Shown here: positions 51,690-60,673 of the stretch, in pieces | Layout of the letters: each line of letters opens with the position of its first letter | Position numbering within the stretch: position 1 is the first letter of the stretch | Source: Oscillibacter sp. | Lineage (GTDB): Bacteria > Bacillota > Clostridia > Oscillospirales > Oscillospiraceae | Assembly (NCBI GenBank): GCA_003539495.1 | Contig: DPPB01000031.1 | Location: 47,818-111,817, forward strand | Direction: 5' to 3' | DNA length: 64,000 bases | Translations under genes and position numbers: made by a program | Notes under the pieces: generated by a model | What the model was told of the DNA's origin: nothing | Database searches by the model: none | The model's input: the letters and a program-made list of their open reading frames with translations, nothing else

Positions 51690-51995
51690 ATCCGTAGGGC
51701 GATCCGCCCTCAGCCCACCGCCCGACAACCGCCACACCATCACGGCGGCGTGAGGGTACGCCGCCCTACGCGCAACAGGAAGCTGCGGTGGGGCGGGACG
51801 ATGTGGGGAGCAAACTGAGCGCTGCCAGTGGCAGAAGAAGCGAAGTGAGCGAGTAGCCGCGGTCAAAATTGGGGGCGTCCGCCGCAAGGCAGCGCGGAAA
51901 TTTTGGGCACCGCAACAGGGGCATCGTCCCCTACGGCAATGCAACAAGAGCTGCGGTGAAACGGGGCGTCGAGGACGCCGCCCCCTACACGAAGT
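51690..51995. repeat. Cluster of REP-like palindromes
   Basis: Imperfect palindromes with GTAGGG or CCCTAC ends recur at 51692-51716, 51742-51772, 51915-51937 and 51964-51990. Some share long matches with the 32400-32480 cluster (CCGCCGTGATGGTGCGG on the opposite strand). No coding frame here is convincing. Confidence 0.65.
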
Positions 51996-52091
51996 ATTTA
52001 TTATGTCAGATTGCAGAGGGCTGTGTTCTTCCCCGCCCTCTGCAATATCATCCCCGCAACATTTTCTCCCCCATTCTTCCCGCAAAAGGGG

Positions 52092-52120
52092 TTGACAGCG
52101 GTATTTTTTTGGCATACTAT
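52092..52120 (+). promoter_or_regulatory. Promoter of the mgtE transcript
   Basis: TTGACA (52092-52097), 17-base spacer, TACTAT (52115-52120). The start codon lies about 450 bases further on, giving a long structured leader. Confidence 0.8.
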
Positions 52121-52317
52121 TAACATATTAAAGGCCTCGCAGAGTTTGCCGCCCGCAGGCGGCAAAAATTGAGATCATTTTTCACCGCGACATGTGCGTG
52201 GGGAAAAATACCTCTCAGGCTGCCGGTGTGAAATTTTGGTGCTCCGCTCCAAAATTATGCGCGCAGCAGACCTGGGGCCTTTTGGCAGAAAAAACGAAGT
52301 TTTTTCGCCAGTTATAA

Positions 52318-52470
52318 TGTTCCGGTAGGTAAGGCTACCGCAGGGATACGGACTGCTGCCGCGAAGTGGTGGAGACACCATAAGATGGTTTGAACAGGCG
52401 ATATCGAAACCAAGGTATCATCTAACGCAGTTTCATTGCCCCGCGATGCTAAAGCTTGTTACGGTGGACA
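52318..52470 (+). promoter_or_regulatory. M-box (magnesium-sensing) riboswitch
   Basis: The core reads GTAGGTAAGGCTACCGCAGG, then GGATACGGACTGCTGCCGCG, then GTGGTGGAGACACC and GATGGTTTGAACAGGCGA. These match the conserved order of the ykoK/M-box aptamer. It precedes an mgtE gene and is followed by an intrinsic terminator, the expected arrangement for shut-off at high magnesium. Confidence 0.85.
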
Positions 52471-52506
52471 ATAGCCCGCGTCGCACTCTGTATGGCGCGC
52501 ACTTTT

Positions 52507-52553
52507 CCGCAGCGGCCCGCCACACCCGGAGCCCGGCTGCGGCTTTTATTTTT
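52507..52553 (+). terminator. Riboswitch-controlled terminator before mgtE
   Basis: Stem CCGCAGC / GCTGCGG (52507-52513 and 52536-52542) with further inner CCCG/CGGG pairing, followed by CTTTTATTTTT. It lies 22 bases upstream of the mgtE start. Confidence 0.8.
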
Positions 52554-52574
52554 GCAGAAAAGGAGGAGCTAACC

Positions 52575-53972
52575 ATGTTTGACCGCGAAGAAGAAATGGA
52601 CCGCTATTTGGACGAAATTAAGGACATGCTGCGACGAAAGCAGTACGCCGCCGTCCGGGACCTGCTCCTCCCTCTGGAGCCGCCGGATATCGCCATGCTT
52701 TTGGAGGAATCCGGTGAGGAGTTCATGCCCCTGCTGTACCGATTGCTGCCCAAGGAGCTGGCGGCGGAGGTATTCGTGGAGCTGGAGTCCGACAGCCAGG
52801 AAATGCTCATCAACGGCTTCTCCAACACGGAGCTGAAGGAGGTGCTGGACGAGCTGTATCTGGACGATGCCGTGGACATTGTGGAGGAGATGCCCGCCAG
52901 CGTTGTCATCCGTATTCTGGACAAGGCTACCCCGGAAATGCGCAAGTCCATCAACGAAATGCTGCAGTATCCCGAGGACTCTGCCGGTTCCATTATGAAT
53001 GTGGAGTACCTGAGCCTGAAAAAGGACATGACCGTGGCGGACGCCTTCAAGCGCATCCGCCGTATCGGCGGCGAGCTGGAGACCATCAACATCCTGTATG
53101 TCACCGATCCCACCCGCCATCTGCAGGGCGTGCTGTCCGTCCGGGACCTGCTTCTGGCCGACGAGGATGACCGTATTGAGGACATCATGGACCCCAACGT
53201 GGTGTCTGTAATGACTCTGGACGATAAGGAAGACGTGGCCCAGGCTATGGGCAAGTACGACTATCTTGCCATGCCCGTGGTGGACCAGGAGAACCGCCTC
53301 ATCGGTATCGTCACCGTGGACGATGCTATGGATGTTATTGAAGAAGAGACCACGGAGGACTTTGAAAAGATGGCAGCTATGCTGCCCTCGGACAAGCCGT
53401 ATCTGAAAACCTCCATTTTCTCCACCTGGAAAGCCCGCATCCCCTGGCTGATGGTGCTGATGCTGTCGGCTACCTTCACGGGGATGATCCTCAATCACTA
53501 TGAGAGCAAGCTGGCGGCCTGCCTGGTGCTCAACTCCTACATCCCCATGCTCTCGGGTACCGGCGGTAACTCCGGCACCCAGGCAAGCGTGGCGGTGATC
53601 CGCGCCCTGAGCCTGGATGAGGTGGACTTTTCCGACCTTTTCCAGGTGCTGTGGAAGGAGCTGCGGGTATCGTTTTTGTGCGGCGTGTGCCTGGCGGCGG
53701 CAAATTTTGTGAAGATGCTGCTGGTGGACCGGATGCTCCTGGGAAACGATACCGTAAATTTCACCATCTGCACCGTGGTGTGCCTGACCATTCTGTTCGT
53801 GGTCATCTTTGCCAAGTGTGTGGGCTGCTGCCTGCCGCTGCTGGCAGAAAAAGTGGGGCTGGACCCGGCGGTGATGGCCTCCCCCTTTATCAGCACCATT
53901 GTGGACGCCACCAGCCTGCTGATCTATTTTGCCCTGGCCTCCGCCCTGATCCCAGCGTTGCACACCATATAG
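52575..53972 (+). CDS. mgtE: Magnesium transporter MgtE
   Basis: The 465-residue protein has the N-terminal helical MgtE superhelix (EEMDRYLDEIKDMLRRKQYAA onward), paired CBS domains (about 135-260; MDPNVVSVMTLDDKEDVAQAM and DDAMDVIEEE) and a C-terminal five-helix channel. The channel contains the hallmark GTGGNSGTQASVAVIRAL and a FISTIVDATSLLIYF ending. The ATG at 52575 has AAAGGAGGAG; the frame upstream to 52446 is leader RNA. Expression is under the M-box. Confidence 0.96.
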   Translation: MFDREEEMDRYLDEIKDMLRRKQYAAVRDLLLPLEPPDIAMLLEESGEEFMPLLYRLLPKELAAEVFVELESDSQEMLINGFSNTELKEVLDELYLDDAVDIVEEMPASVVIRILDKATPEMRKSINEMLQYPEDSAGSIMNVEYLSLKKDMTVADAFKRIRRIGGELETINILYVTDPTRHLQGVLSVRDLLLADEDDRIEDIMDPNVVSVMTLDDKEDVAQAMGKYDYLAMPVVDQENRLIGIVTVDDAMDVIEEETTEDFEKMAAMLPSDKPYLKTSIFSTWKARIPWLMVLMLSATFTGMILNHYESKLAACLVLNSYIPMLSGTGGNSGTQASVAVIRALSLDEVDFSDLFQVLWKELRVSFLCGVCLAAANFVKMLLVDRMLLGNDTVNFTICTVVCLTILFVVIFAKCVGCCLPLLAEKVGLDPAVMASPFISTIVDATSLLIYFALASALIPALHTI

Positions 53973-54003
53973 TTTTCTTCAAACCCACCTACACTTCTTA
54001 TAA

Positions 54004-54056
54004 TGTGTCATTGCGAACCAGTGACCAATGTCACCGGTGTGACAATCCGTAACTCC
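54004..54056. repeat. Type B REP-like unit after mgtE
   Basis: GTCATTGCGAACCAGTGACC ... TGTGACAATCCGTAA, an imperfect palindrome of the same family as 32659-32701 and 61387-61430. Confidence 0.6.
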
Positions 54057-54110
54057 GGCCCGCATCCACCTATCAAAATTTTCTTCGCATAGTTTTTTTC
54101 ATACGGCGCA

Positions 54111-54146
54111 AAATAAGCTCAGGCCTGTGGCCTGAGTTTATTTTTT
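54111..54146 (+). terminator. Terminator after mgtE
   Basis: Stem AATAAGCTCAGGCC / GGCCTGAGTTTATT followed by a T run on plus, just before the DUF1540 gene. Confidence 0.75.
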
Positions 54147-54162
54147 ATGGAGGAAGAAATCT

Positions 54163-54351
54163 ATGCCTAATTGTACCAACGATGGGTGCGCCTGCACCCC
54201 CAACTCCGCCATCAAGTGTACCGTCACCAGCTGCGCCCATCACTGCAGTGATGTGAATAACTGCGGCCTGAGCTCCATTCAAATCGGTACCCATGAGAGC
54301 CATCCCTCCATGGATCAGTGCACCGATTGTAAGAGCTTCCGCAAGATCTGA
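54163..54351 (+). CDS. DUF1540 Cys-rich small protein
   Basis: The 62-residue protein has eight Cys in a repeating C-x(3-6)-C pattern plus His pairs (CTVTSCAHHC; CTDCKSF), typical of DUF1540 proteins of Clostridia and a likely metal-binding fold. Starts at ATG 54163 with TATGGAGGAAG. Function unknown; such proteins are often seen in spore formers. Confidence 0.85.
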   Translation: MPNCTNDGCACTPNSAIKCTVTSCAHHCSDVNNCGLSSIQIGTHESHPSMDQCTDCKSFRKI

Positions 54352-54396
54352 CGAAAGGCCCCTTCTGCCGAAGGGGCTACATAGGGAGGTGCGGTC

Positions 54397-54750
54397 ATGA
54401 ACGTCAAGTGGAAATATCGCATAAGCGGGGCGGCAGCGGGGCTGGTAAGCGGCCTGTTCGGCGGAGGCGGCGGCACGGTGCTGGTGCCGCTGCTGACTGC
54501 CTGGTGCAAGATGGGCCAGAAACGGGCCATGGCCAGCTGCGTGGCCGTAATTTTGCCCCTGTGTGCCCTGTCCGCCGTTATCTACCTGCTGCGCTCAGGA
54601 TTGCACCTGCTGACAGCCCTGCCATACCTAATGGGCGGCCTGGCGGGAGGGCTCTTGGGCGGCAAGCTGTTTCGCAGGGTACCCGGGCCTTGGCTGCGGC
54701 GGATTTTCGGCGTATTCTTGGTATACGGCGGGGTGCGATACCTGCTGTGA
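54397..54750 (+). CDS. Half-size sulfite exporter TauE/SafE (TSUP) family protein, first half
   Basis: This 117-residue membrane protein has the TSUP N-terminal glycine motif GLVSGLFGGGGGTVLVPLL and about four hydrophobic segments. A full-length TSUP transporter has two such halves; here the second half is a separate overlapping gene. The stop overlaps the GTG of the next gene, so the halves are made together and probably pair in the membrane. Substrate (sulfite, sulfonate or other anion) not known. Confidence 0.85.
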   Translation: MNVKWKYRISGAAAGLVSGLFGGGGGTVLVPLLTAWCKMGQKRAMASCVAVILPLCALSAVIYLLRSGLHLLTALPYLMGGLAGGLLGGKLFRRVPGPWLRRIFGVFLVYGGVRYLL

Positions 54751-55118
54751 GGGAGTATGTGCTCCCGGCGCTGGCCGGGTTTTTTACGGGAATCCTATCC
54801 GCCTGGGGCATCGGCGGCGGGACGCTGCTGCTGTTGGTAATGTCCCTGTTTTTAGGGGTAGATCAGATTACCGCTCAGGGCGTCAACCTGCTGTACTTCC
54901 TCCCCACAGCGGCTATGGCTCTGGTGCAGCACCGGAAAAACGGGCTGCTGGATGCGCCGGTCTTGGGCGGCGCTATCCCCTGGGGGCTGCCGGCGGCGGC
55001 GCTGGGGGCGCTCTTGGCTACAGCGGCGGATGTGGCGGCACTAAAAAAGCCCTTTGGGGTGTTTCTTTTGGTTGCCGGGCTTTACACTGTTTTCAGCAGA
55101 GCACCCAAGGGGAATTAG
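54747..55118 (+). CDS. Half-size TSUP family protein, second half
   Basis: This 123-residue protein starts at GTG 54747, within the last codon of the first half (GTGA overlap). GFFTGILSAWGIGGGTLLLLV is the repeat of the glycine motif, and about four hydrophobic segments follow. The longer frame from 54408 is a shadow over its first 113 codons. Both halves keep the signature motif, so this is a split transporter, not a decayed one. Confidence 0.82.
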   Translation: MREYVLPALAGFFTGILSAWGIGGGTLLLLVMSLFLGVDQITAQGVNLLYFLPTAAMALVQHRKNGLLDAPVLGGAIPWGLPAAALGALLATAADVAALKKPFGVFLLVAGLYTVFSRAPKGN

Positions 55119-55187
55119 AGCAGGGGAAAAGGGAGCCGCCGATGGTACGCACAAAGCAGGTGACGCAGCAGCGCTTTTTGGCAGGCA

Positions 55188-55217
55188 AAAAGGACGGACA
55201 CGAGGTCCGTCCTTTTC
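55188..55217. terminator. Bidirectional terminator between TSUP genes and htrA
   Basis: AAAAGGACGGAC / GTCCGTCCTTTT stem, four-base loop, with T runs on both strands, between convergent genes. Confidence 0.85.
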
Positions 55218-55242
55218 GCTTATAATCATTATACTCTTTGCC

Positions 55243-56541
55243 TTACATGGTCGCCGTCAGGGTCACATAGCAGTGAATCTCCTGTCCATCCCGGAGGATG
55301 GTCAGATCCACAGTATCCCCCACATGGACCGTACGGCGGAAATCCAGCAGCTCCCAATTGTCGCGGATGGGCTGGCCGTCTGCCGCCAGGATTACATCCC
55401 CGGGCTCCACGCCGGCCTCCGCCGCGCCCGTATTCTCCTCCACGGAGCGAACCGTCAACCGGCTGCTGCCATCCTCGCCATACACCGTTTCGATGGTAAA
55501 GCCGAAGGTCGGGATGCCATGGAATTCTCCATGGGCCAAGATGTCATTGACTACATAGGCCACCTGAGAGGTAGGCAGGGCAAAGCCCAAGCCCTCTACC
55601 GTAGCCTCGGCCTGGCTTTCGCTTTGGCTCATTTTCATGGTGACGATGCCGATGACCTGGCCGTAGGCGTTGATGAGCGGGCCGCCGGAGTTGCCGTTAT
55701 TCACGGCGGCGTTTGTCTGGAGCATGGTCAGCGTCTTGCCATCCAGCTCCATCTCCCGCTCCAGGCCGGAGAGGATGCCGTTGGTAAAGGTCCCCCGGAG
55801 ATTCAGATTCAGGGGATTGCCGATAACGTACACCGTCTCCCCTACCATACAATAATCGGAGTCGCAAAACTCTGCCGGGGTCAAGCCCTCAGCGTCCACC
55901 GCCTTGAGTACAGCAATATCCCGGCCGGGCGCGTAGCCCACCAGCTCCGCCTCATAGGTCCGGCCGGTATCCAGCGCCACAACGCTGCTGCTGGCCTCGG
56001 AGACCACATGGGCGTTGGTGACGATGTACCCGTCCGCCGTCAGCAGGACGCCGGTGCCCATAGAGGTGTTGCCCCGGTCATCGGTGGCCAGGACGGTCAC
56101 GGTGGAGGCGCTCATCTTCTGATAAACCTCCGCCGGGGTCAGCTCCGTGTCTGCCGGGGCCAGCAGCTCCATCTGCTGGCCATCCGCCGTCGGCGCCTTG
56201 GGAATATAGCATTCCTCATTGCCGGAAATATCCACAATGCTGCCGGCATTGCCGTCGTCAGGCGTAGATGAATCCCCATCGTCGGTCAGCGACACCACCA
56301 AGGTGGTCACACCAACGATGGCCGCCAGCACCGCCGCCAGGATCACAAAAATGATCCAGCCGCGCTTTCTCCCCCGCTGCGGTGCCATCTGCGGCGGCTG
56401 GGGCCGCACACCCTGGGGCAGCGGCTGGGGCTGTACATAGCAGCGCACCACCTCGTTCCCCCGCTCCGGCGGCACATACCAGGAGATGACCTCCCGGCCC
56501 TCCCCCGATGGCTGCGGCGTGATGTTCTTCTCGTCTGTCAT
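55243..56541 (-). CDS. HtrA/DegP-like membrane-anchored serine protease with PDZ domain
   Basis: The 432-residue protein has an N-terminal cytoplasmic Pro/Gln-rich region, one membrane segment (about 61-85) and an extracytoplasmic trypsin-like domain. The catalytic triad is H178 (VTNAHVV), D208 (GRDIAVLK) and S285 (NNGNSGGPL). The C-terminal PDZ domain spans about 340-428. It degrades misfolded envelope proteins. It is the last gene of a response regulator-kinase-protease operon, coupled to the kinase by ATGA, so envelope stress control of its expression is likely. Confidence 0.94.
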   Translation of the reverse strand: MTDEKNITPQPSGEGREVISWYVPPERGNEVVRCYVQPQPLPQGVRPQPPQMAPQRGRKRGWIIFVILAAVLAAIVGVTTLVVSLTDDGDSSTPDDGNAGSIVDISGNEECYIPKAPTADGQQMELLAPADTELTPAEVYQKMSASTVTVLATDDRGNTSMGTGVLLTADGYIVTNAHVVSEASSSVVALDTGRTYEAELVGYAPGRDIAVLKAVDAEGLTPAEFCDSDYCMVGETVYVIGNPLNLNLRGTFTNGILSGLEREMELDGKTLTMLQTNAAVNNGNSGGPLINAYGQVIGIVTMKMSQSESQAEATVEGLGFALPTSQVAYVVNDILAHGEFHGIPTFGFTIETVYGEDGSSRLTVRSVEENTGAAEAGVEPGDVILAADGQPIRDNWELLDFRRTVHVGDTVDLTILRDGQEIHCYVTLTATM

Positions 56542-58013
56542 TGCTGCTCCTCCCCGTAATTGCGAGCGCCGTCTGCCATCTGCACGGTAAAGCTGAAGGC
56601 CGTTACGCCGTTTTCACTGGTGACGGTGATTTTTTCCTTATGCTGGTTGAGAATGGTCTTTACTACATATAAGCCCAGACCGTAGCCATCCTTATCCACG
56701 CTGCGGGATTTATCCGACTTGTGGAACCGCTCGAAAAGCAGGGGGATCTCCTGGGCGGGAATGGTATTGCCGGTGTTGCGCACAGTAACAATGGCTTTCT
56801 CCCCCTGACAGGTAAGGCCCAGGTACAGCGTGGACTTATCTGCGGCAAATTTTGTGGCGTTCTCCAGCAGATTATACACCACCTGTGTGATGAGCTCATT
56901 GTCCCCTCGGACCATGACAGAATCCTCCGGAATGTCCGCCTCCACATCCAGGCCCCGCTGGTTGATCTTCTGCTCCATGCTCAGCAGGGCGATACGCATA
57001 CTCTCGCACAGGTCAAAATCCTCCTTATGCATCTCCTGGGATTGGATCTGTGAGATGTCCAGCATCCGCCGCACCAGACGGCTGAGCCGGTGGCTTTCGT
57101 CGGAGATAATTTGCAGATATTTGCGCTCGTCCTTTTGGGGGATAGTTCCGTCCAGGATTCCATCGGTATAGCCGGCAATGGACGTCATGGGCGTTTTCAG
57201 CTCATGGGAGATATTGGCGATAAAGTCTCGGCGCTGGCGCTCCGTCTCCAGCAGTGAGTCGGCCATCATATTGAACGACCGAGCCAGCTCACCGATCTCA
57301 TCGGAGCGGCCCTCGTCCTCAATGCGCATGTCAAAGTTCCCGGCGGCATAGGCCCGGGTTCCCTTGAGCATCTCCTTGATAGGCTGAATCTGCCGCATGG
57401 ACATGAAGGAGCTGGCCACGAAGGCGATGAGCAGCACAATGGCCGAAATCATGAAAAACAATCCCGTGAAGGACCGCCACAGCCGCATGAGCTGGCTGCC
57501 GTCGATCATGGCCAAAACCATGCCGGCCACCTGCCCATCCGACGTTTTCACCGGTAAGCCTACGGCAAACTGGCGCAGCTTATATAGGCCCGACAGGGTA
57601 GTATATCCCTCGAAGCCATCGGCGCTATTGAGAATCTTATCGGTTATCTCCCCCGGCAGGCGGATGCTCCTGCCGGCCAGGGTGTCATCGGTGGTGAGCA
57701 GGGCCTGTCCGTTTTCATCGCAGATGAGGAAGTTCACCTCCGTCATCATGCTGGCCACCCCGGCCATGCGGCTGAGGCCGCTGTTCTGGGCCTCGTCCTC
57801 CCCGTTCGCCATAATGTAGTCCGACGTCAGCTGCACGATGAGCTGGGCGCGCATCTTCATCTCATCCCGTTTTTCACCCACCAGGTAGTTATAGCTCAGG
57901 GCGTAAAACGACGCACCCAGCAGCAGCAGCGTCAGCAGCACCACGCCTGCGATAAGGCTGAACTGCTGCCAGTAGATGCTGCTGAAGCGAGTTTTGGTTT
58001 CCTTCTTCATCAC
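56538..58013 (-). CDS. Sensor histidine kinase
   Basis: The 491-residue protein has membrane segments at about 19-42 and 183-205 flanking an extracellular sensor domain of about 140 residues. HAMP (about 206-258), HisKA with ISHELKTPMTS (phospho-His270) and an HATPase domain (N-box ENATKFA, G-box DGYGLGLYVVK) follow. It overlaps the regulator gene by four bases. The layout resembles WalK/PhoR-type kinases but the sensor lacks a clear PAS domain. Confidence 0.92.
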   Translation of the reverse strand: MMKKETKTRFSSIYWQQFSLIAGVVLLTLLLLGASFYALSYNYLVGEKRDEMKMRAQLIVQLTSDYIMANGEDEAQNSGLSRMAGVASMMTEVNFLICDENGQALLTTDDTLAGRSIRLPGEITDKILNSADGFEGYTTLSGLYKLRQFAVGLPVKTSDGQVAGMVLAMIDGSQLMRLWRSFTGLFFMISAIVLLIAFVASSFMSMRQIQPIKEMLKGTRAYAAGNFDMRIEDEGRSDEIGELARSFNMMADSLLETERQRRDFIANISHELKTPMTSIAGYTDGILDGTIPQKDERKYLQIISDESHRLSRLVRRMLDISQIQSQEMHKEDFDLCESMRIALLSMEQKINQRGLDVEADIPEDSVMVRGDNELITQVVYNLLENATKFAADKSTLYLGLTCQGEKAIVTVRNTGNTIPAQEIPLLFERFHKSDKSRSVDKDGYGLGLYVVKTILNQHKEKITVTSENGVTAFSFTVQMADGARNYGEEQQ

Positions 58014-58690
58014 TTCACTTCAAACTTATAGCCAACGCCCCACACGGTCTTCAGGGCCCACTGGTCGGACACGTTCTCCACCTTTTCCCGCAGGCGCTTG
58101 ATATGCACGTCCACGGTGCGGCTGTCGCCGAAGTAGTCAAAGCCCCACACCTCGTCCAGCAGCTGGTTGCGGGTGTAGACACGATTAGGGGTGGAGGCCA
58201 GGTGATACAGCAGCTCCAGCTCCTTGGGGGGCGTGTCCACCTTCTTGCCGTCCACAATGAGCTCATAGCTGTCCAGGTTGATGATAAGCTTGTCAAACAC
58301 CAGCTTTTTCTTGGTGTCATCGGGAATCTCGCTGCGGCGGAGCACGGCGTTGATGCGGGCCATAAGCTCCTTCATCTCAAAGGGCTTGACAATATAGTCA
58401 TCCGCCCCCATCTCCAGGCCCGTGATGCGGTCGTTCACCTCGCCCTTGGCGGTGAGCATGATGATGGGCACCTTGCTGGTCTCCCGGATCTTGCGGCACA
58501 CAGCCCAGCCGTCCATCACAGGCAGCATGATATCCAGCAGCACCAGATCCGGCGCCTGCTTTTCAAACTCCTCGATGGCCTTGCCGCCGTCATAGGCGCT
58601 GCGCACCTCAAAGCCCTCCTTTTCCATATACATACGGATCAGATCCGATATGTTACGGTCATCCTCTACCACCAAAATGTTGCGTGCCAT
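58010..58690 (-). CDS. OmpR/PhoB-family response regulator
   Basis: The 226-residue protein has an N-terminal receiver with phospho-acceptor D53 (LVLLDIMLP), the TAKGEVND switch Thr and K near VKPF. The C-terminal winged helix (TPPKELELLYHLAS; DSRTVDVHIKRLREK; VWGVGYKFE) is the OmpR DNA-binding type. It starts at ATG 58690 with AAAGGAGGAG and heads the kinase-protease operon. Confidence 0.94.
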   Translation of the reverse strand: MARNILVVEDDRNISDLIRMYMEKEGFEVRSAYDGGKAIEEFEKQAPDLVLLDIMLPVMDGWAVCRKIRETSKVPIIMLTAKGEVNDRITGLEMGADDYIVKPFEMKELMARINAVLRRSEIPDDTKKKLVFDKLIINLDSYELIVDGKKVDTPPKELELLYHLASTPNRVYTRNQLLDEVWGFDYFGDSRTVDVHIKRLREKVENVSDQWALKTVWGVGYKFEVK

Positions 58691-58793
58691 GAAGGCTCCT
58701 CCTTTGCTTCCGCCGGGGCGGTCTTTTTTTCTATTATACCGGGAAAACGTCCGCTTTCCTAAACATTTTGTGAACATCTGTTTTAATCAATGT

Positions 58794-58822
58794 ATTATAG
58801 CACAACTATTTCCAGGTTTCAA
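58794..58822 (-). promoter_or_regulatory. Promoter of the regulator-kinase-htrA operon
   Basis: Minus strand TTGAAA (58822-58817), 17-base spacer, TATAAT (58799-58794). The -35 lies inside the last codons of spoIID. A second TATAAT closer to the gene (58738-58733) has no good -35. Confidence 0.7.
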
Positions 58823-59804
58823 TAGATACGCCCCGGTAATACCACTGCAGAATCTCCCGCCAGGTCTTGCCCTCCCGGGCCAGGGCATTGGCCCCGTACT
58901 GGCTCATGCCTACTCCGTGGCCATAGCCGGTCACATGGAAGGTAATGCCATCGGCCCCGCACTCCACCGTGAAGCAGGCCGAGCGCAGGCCCAGGATGCT
59001 GCGCACCTCCGTACCCCGGAAGGACACGCCGCCGATGGTGACGGATTCCACCCGGTTGGAGCTGTTGGTCTGCAGGTCCGTGACCCAGCCCTCCGGAGAG
59101 CCCTCCAGCACGGCGGTGGGCTCCGCCGCCAGGATCTTCTCCCGGAATTCCTCCGGGGTGAAGGTGTTCACGCTGTAATAGTTTGGGACACTGTCCCCAT
59201 TCTCGGGGCTCTCCACACTGACCAGGTAGGGCCGGTCCGACACCCAGGCATCGCTGCTTTTAGCGGTGACTCCCGCCGAGGAGGAGTGAAAGGCCGCCAG
59301 AATGGGTTTGCCCTCATAGAGCATGACCTGGCCGTCCGTTTCCTCTACAGATCGTTGTATTTTTCGATCATATTCCTCATAGTTATCGCCCCAGTTGCTT
59401 TTTGCCTGCTCCCGGGACACCCAGGCATTGCAGCAGCGGTAGTCCATGCACACGTCGGCATCGGGGTGCGCCGCCTTGCGCCCGCCCAGCATGTGGTAAT
59501 AAATGAAGGTACGCTCTGCCACCGCCTGGGCCTTTAGGGCCTCGGGCTCAAAGGAGGCGGGCATCTCCCCCCGCACCACCCCGGGCAGATACTCCGCCAT
59601 GGTCATGGACACGGTCTTTTCCCCGTCATAGACCTGCAGCACCGATCGGCTGTCCATGCTGTCCGCCTGCTCCGTCTGCCGGATAGGTGTATCTGTTTTT
59701 TCCGGCTCCGCTGCCCCCGGCCGGGGTGCCAGTATCCACGCACCGCCAAACAGCAAAAGTACCCATAGTATCCCCGCCGTCAAGGCTTGTTTCATCTGTA
59801 CCAT
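58806..59804 (-). CDS. spoIID: Stage II sporulation protein D
   Basis: This 332-residue lytic transglycosylase acts in engulfment during spore formation. It has an N-terminal membrane anchor (LTAGILWVLLLFGGAWIL), then the SpoIID signature EYLPGVVRGEMPASFEPEALKAQAVAERTF, FHSSSAG and the C-terminal GYGHGVGMSQYGANALA. It ends in TAG. It shows the organism is a spore former. Confidence 0.94.
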   Translation of the reverse strand: MVQMKQALTAGILWVLLLFGGAWILAPRPGAAEPEKTDTPIRQTEQADSMDSRSVLQVYDGEKTVSMTMAEYLPGVVRGEMPASFEPEALKAQAVAERTFIYYHMLGGRKAAHPDADVCMDYRCCNAWVSREQAKSNWGDNYEEYDRKIQRSVEETDGQVMLYEGKPILAAFHSSSAGVTAKSSDAWVSDRPYLVSVESPENGDSVPNYYSVNTFTPEEFREKILAAEPTAVLEGSPEGWVTDLQTNSSNRVESVTIGGVSFRGTEVRSILGLRSACFTVECGADGITFHVTGYGHGVGMSQYGANALAREGKTWREILQWYYRGVSIETWK

Positions 59805-60117
59805 CTCCTTTGGCGTATCTCTATGCGCCGGGAGGAGAAAAAATGTCTGCGGCGCCCCCGACGCCCCGGACCGAATCTGCGCAAACCCTCTCGCTAAGCG
59901 TAGAGTGGGGTAAGGGTATCCGACCTACGGGGATTTTTATAGGGAAGCCGTCCGCATCCCCCTGCGTTTCACCCCCACAAAAAACCAAAAGGCAGGGGAC
60001 CTGCAAACGAAGTCCTCTGCCTTATTTGGTAGGAAGATTAATGAAAAAGTTCTTTTGACAGTACCCAGTATAGCCGCCGGTTATTAAAAAAGTTCAGAAC
60101 AGATTGTTAAAAAAGTA
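59805..60117. other. Intergenic stretch between spoIID and tadA
   Basis: It contains one strong hairpin with a T run (AAGGCAG-GGAC stem, 59982-60023, minus strand). I checked it for a small SRP RNA, which often lies near tadA, and found no match to the conserved GGAAGCAGCC loop. Nothing else recognised. Confidence 0.5.
59982..60023 (-). terminator. Terminator downstream of tadA
   Basis: Minus strand AAGGCAGAGGAC / GTCCCCTGCCTT stem, followed by TTGGTTTTTT. Confidence 0.7.
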
Positions 60118-60567
60118 TTAAATCCTCCGCAGCTGCCGAAAAAAATCCGTCAGCACGGCCCGGCACTCCTCCGCCAGCACGCCTCCCACCAGGGCCGGGT
60201 GCTGGGGGAAATCCTCCATGAACAGGTTCAGCACACCGCCGCAGGCGCCCATCTCTCGGTCCCGGGCGCCGTAATACACCCGGGGGATCCGGGCATTGAG
60301 GATGGCCCCGGCGCACATGGGGCATGGCTCTAAGGTCACATACAGGGTGCAATCGTCCAGCCGCCAGGTGCCCAGGGCTTCATTTGCCTGGCAGATGGCC
60401 TCCATCTCCGCATGGGAGCCGGTGTGCTGCTTCTCCTCCCGGCGGTTGCGGCCCCGGCCTATTACCTGCCCATCCCGCACGATGACGCAGCCCACGGGCA
60501 CCTCGCCGCACTCCGCCGCCTCCCGGGCCAAAGCCAGGGCCTGGCGCATATAGCCTTCGTGATCCAT
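60118..60567 (-). CDS. tadA: tRNA-specific adenosine deaminase
   Basis: This 149-residue zinc enzyme converts A34 of tRNA-Arg(ACG) to inosine. HAEMEAI and TLEPCPMCAGAI give the catalytic Glu and zinc ligands, and the N-terminal ALALAREAAECGEVPVGCVIV is typical. It has a good Shine-Dalgarno (GAAGGAG). Confidence 0.95.
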   Translation of the reverse strand: MDHEGYMRQALALAREAAECGEVPVGCVIVRDGQVIGRGRNRREEKQHTGSHAEMEAICQANEALGTWRLDDCTLYVTLEPCPMCAGAILNARIPRVYYGARDREMGACGGVLNLFMEDFPQHPALVGGVLAEECRAVLTDFFRQLRRI

Positions 60568-60673
60568 ACAGGTTCTCCTTCTTTAAAAAAATTACGCCGC
60601 ACCGACTAAACCCCTGCATAAATGGCCAAACTGACAGTAAACTGAAACAAAGGCTTGTGCCGGGAGGATCGCT

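Noticed and set aside
59830..60110. Possible SRP RNA or other small RNA near tadA
   Set aside because: No conserved SRP helix-8 sequence; only a terminator hairpin is evident.
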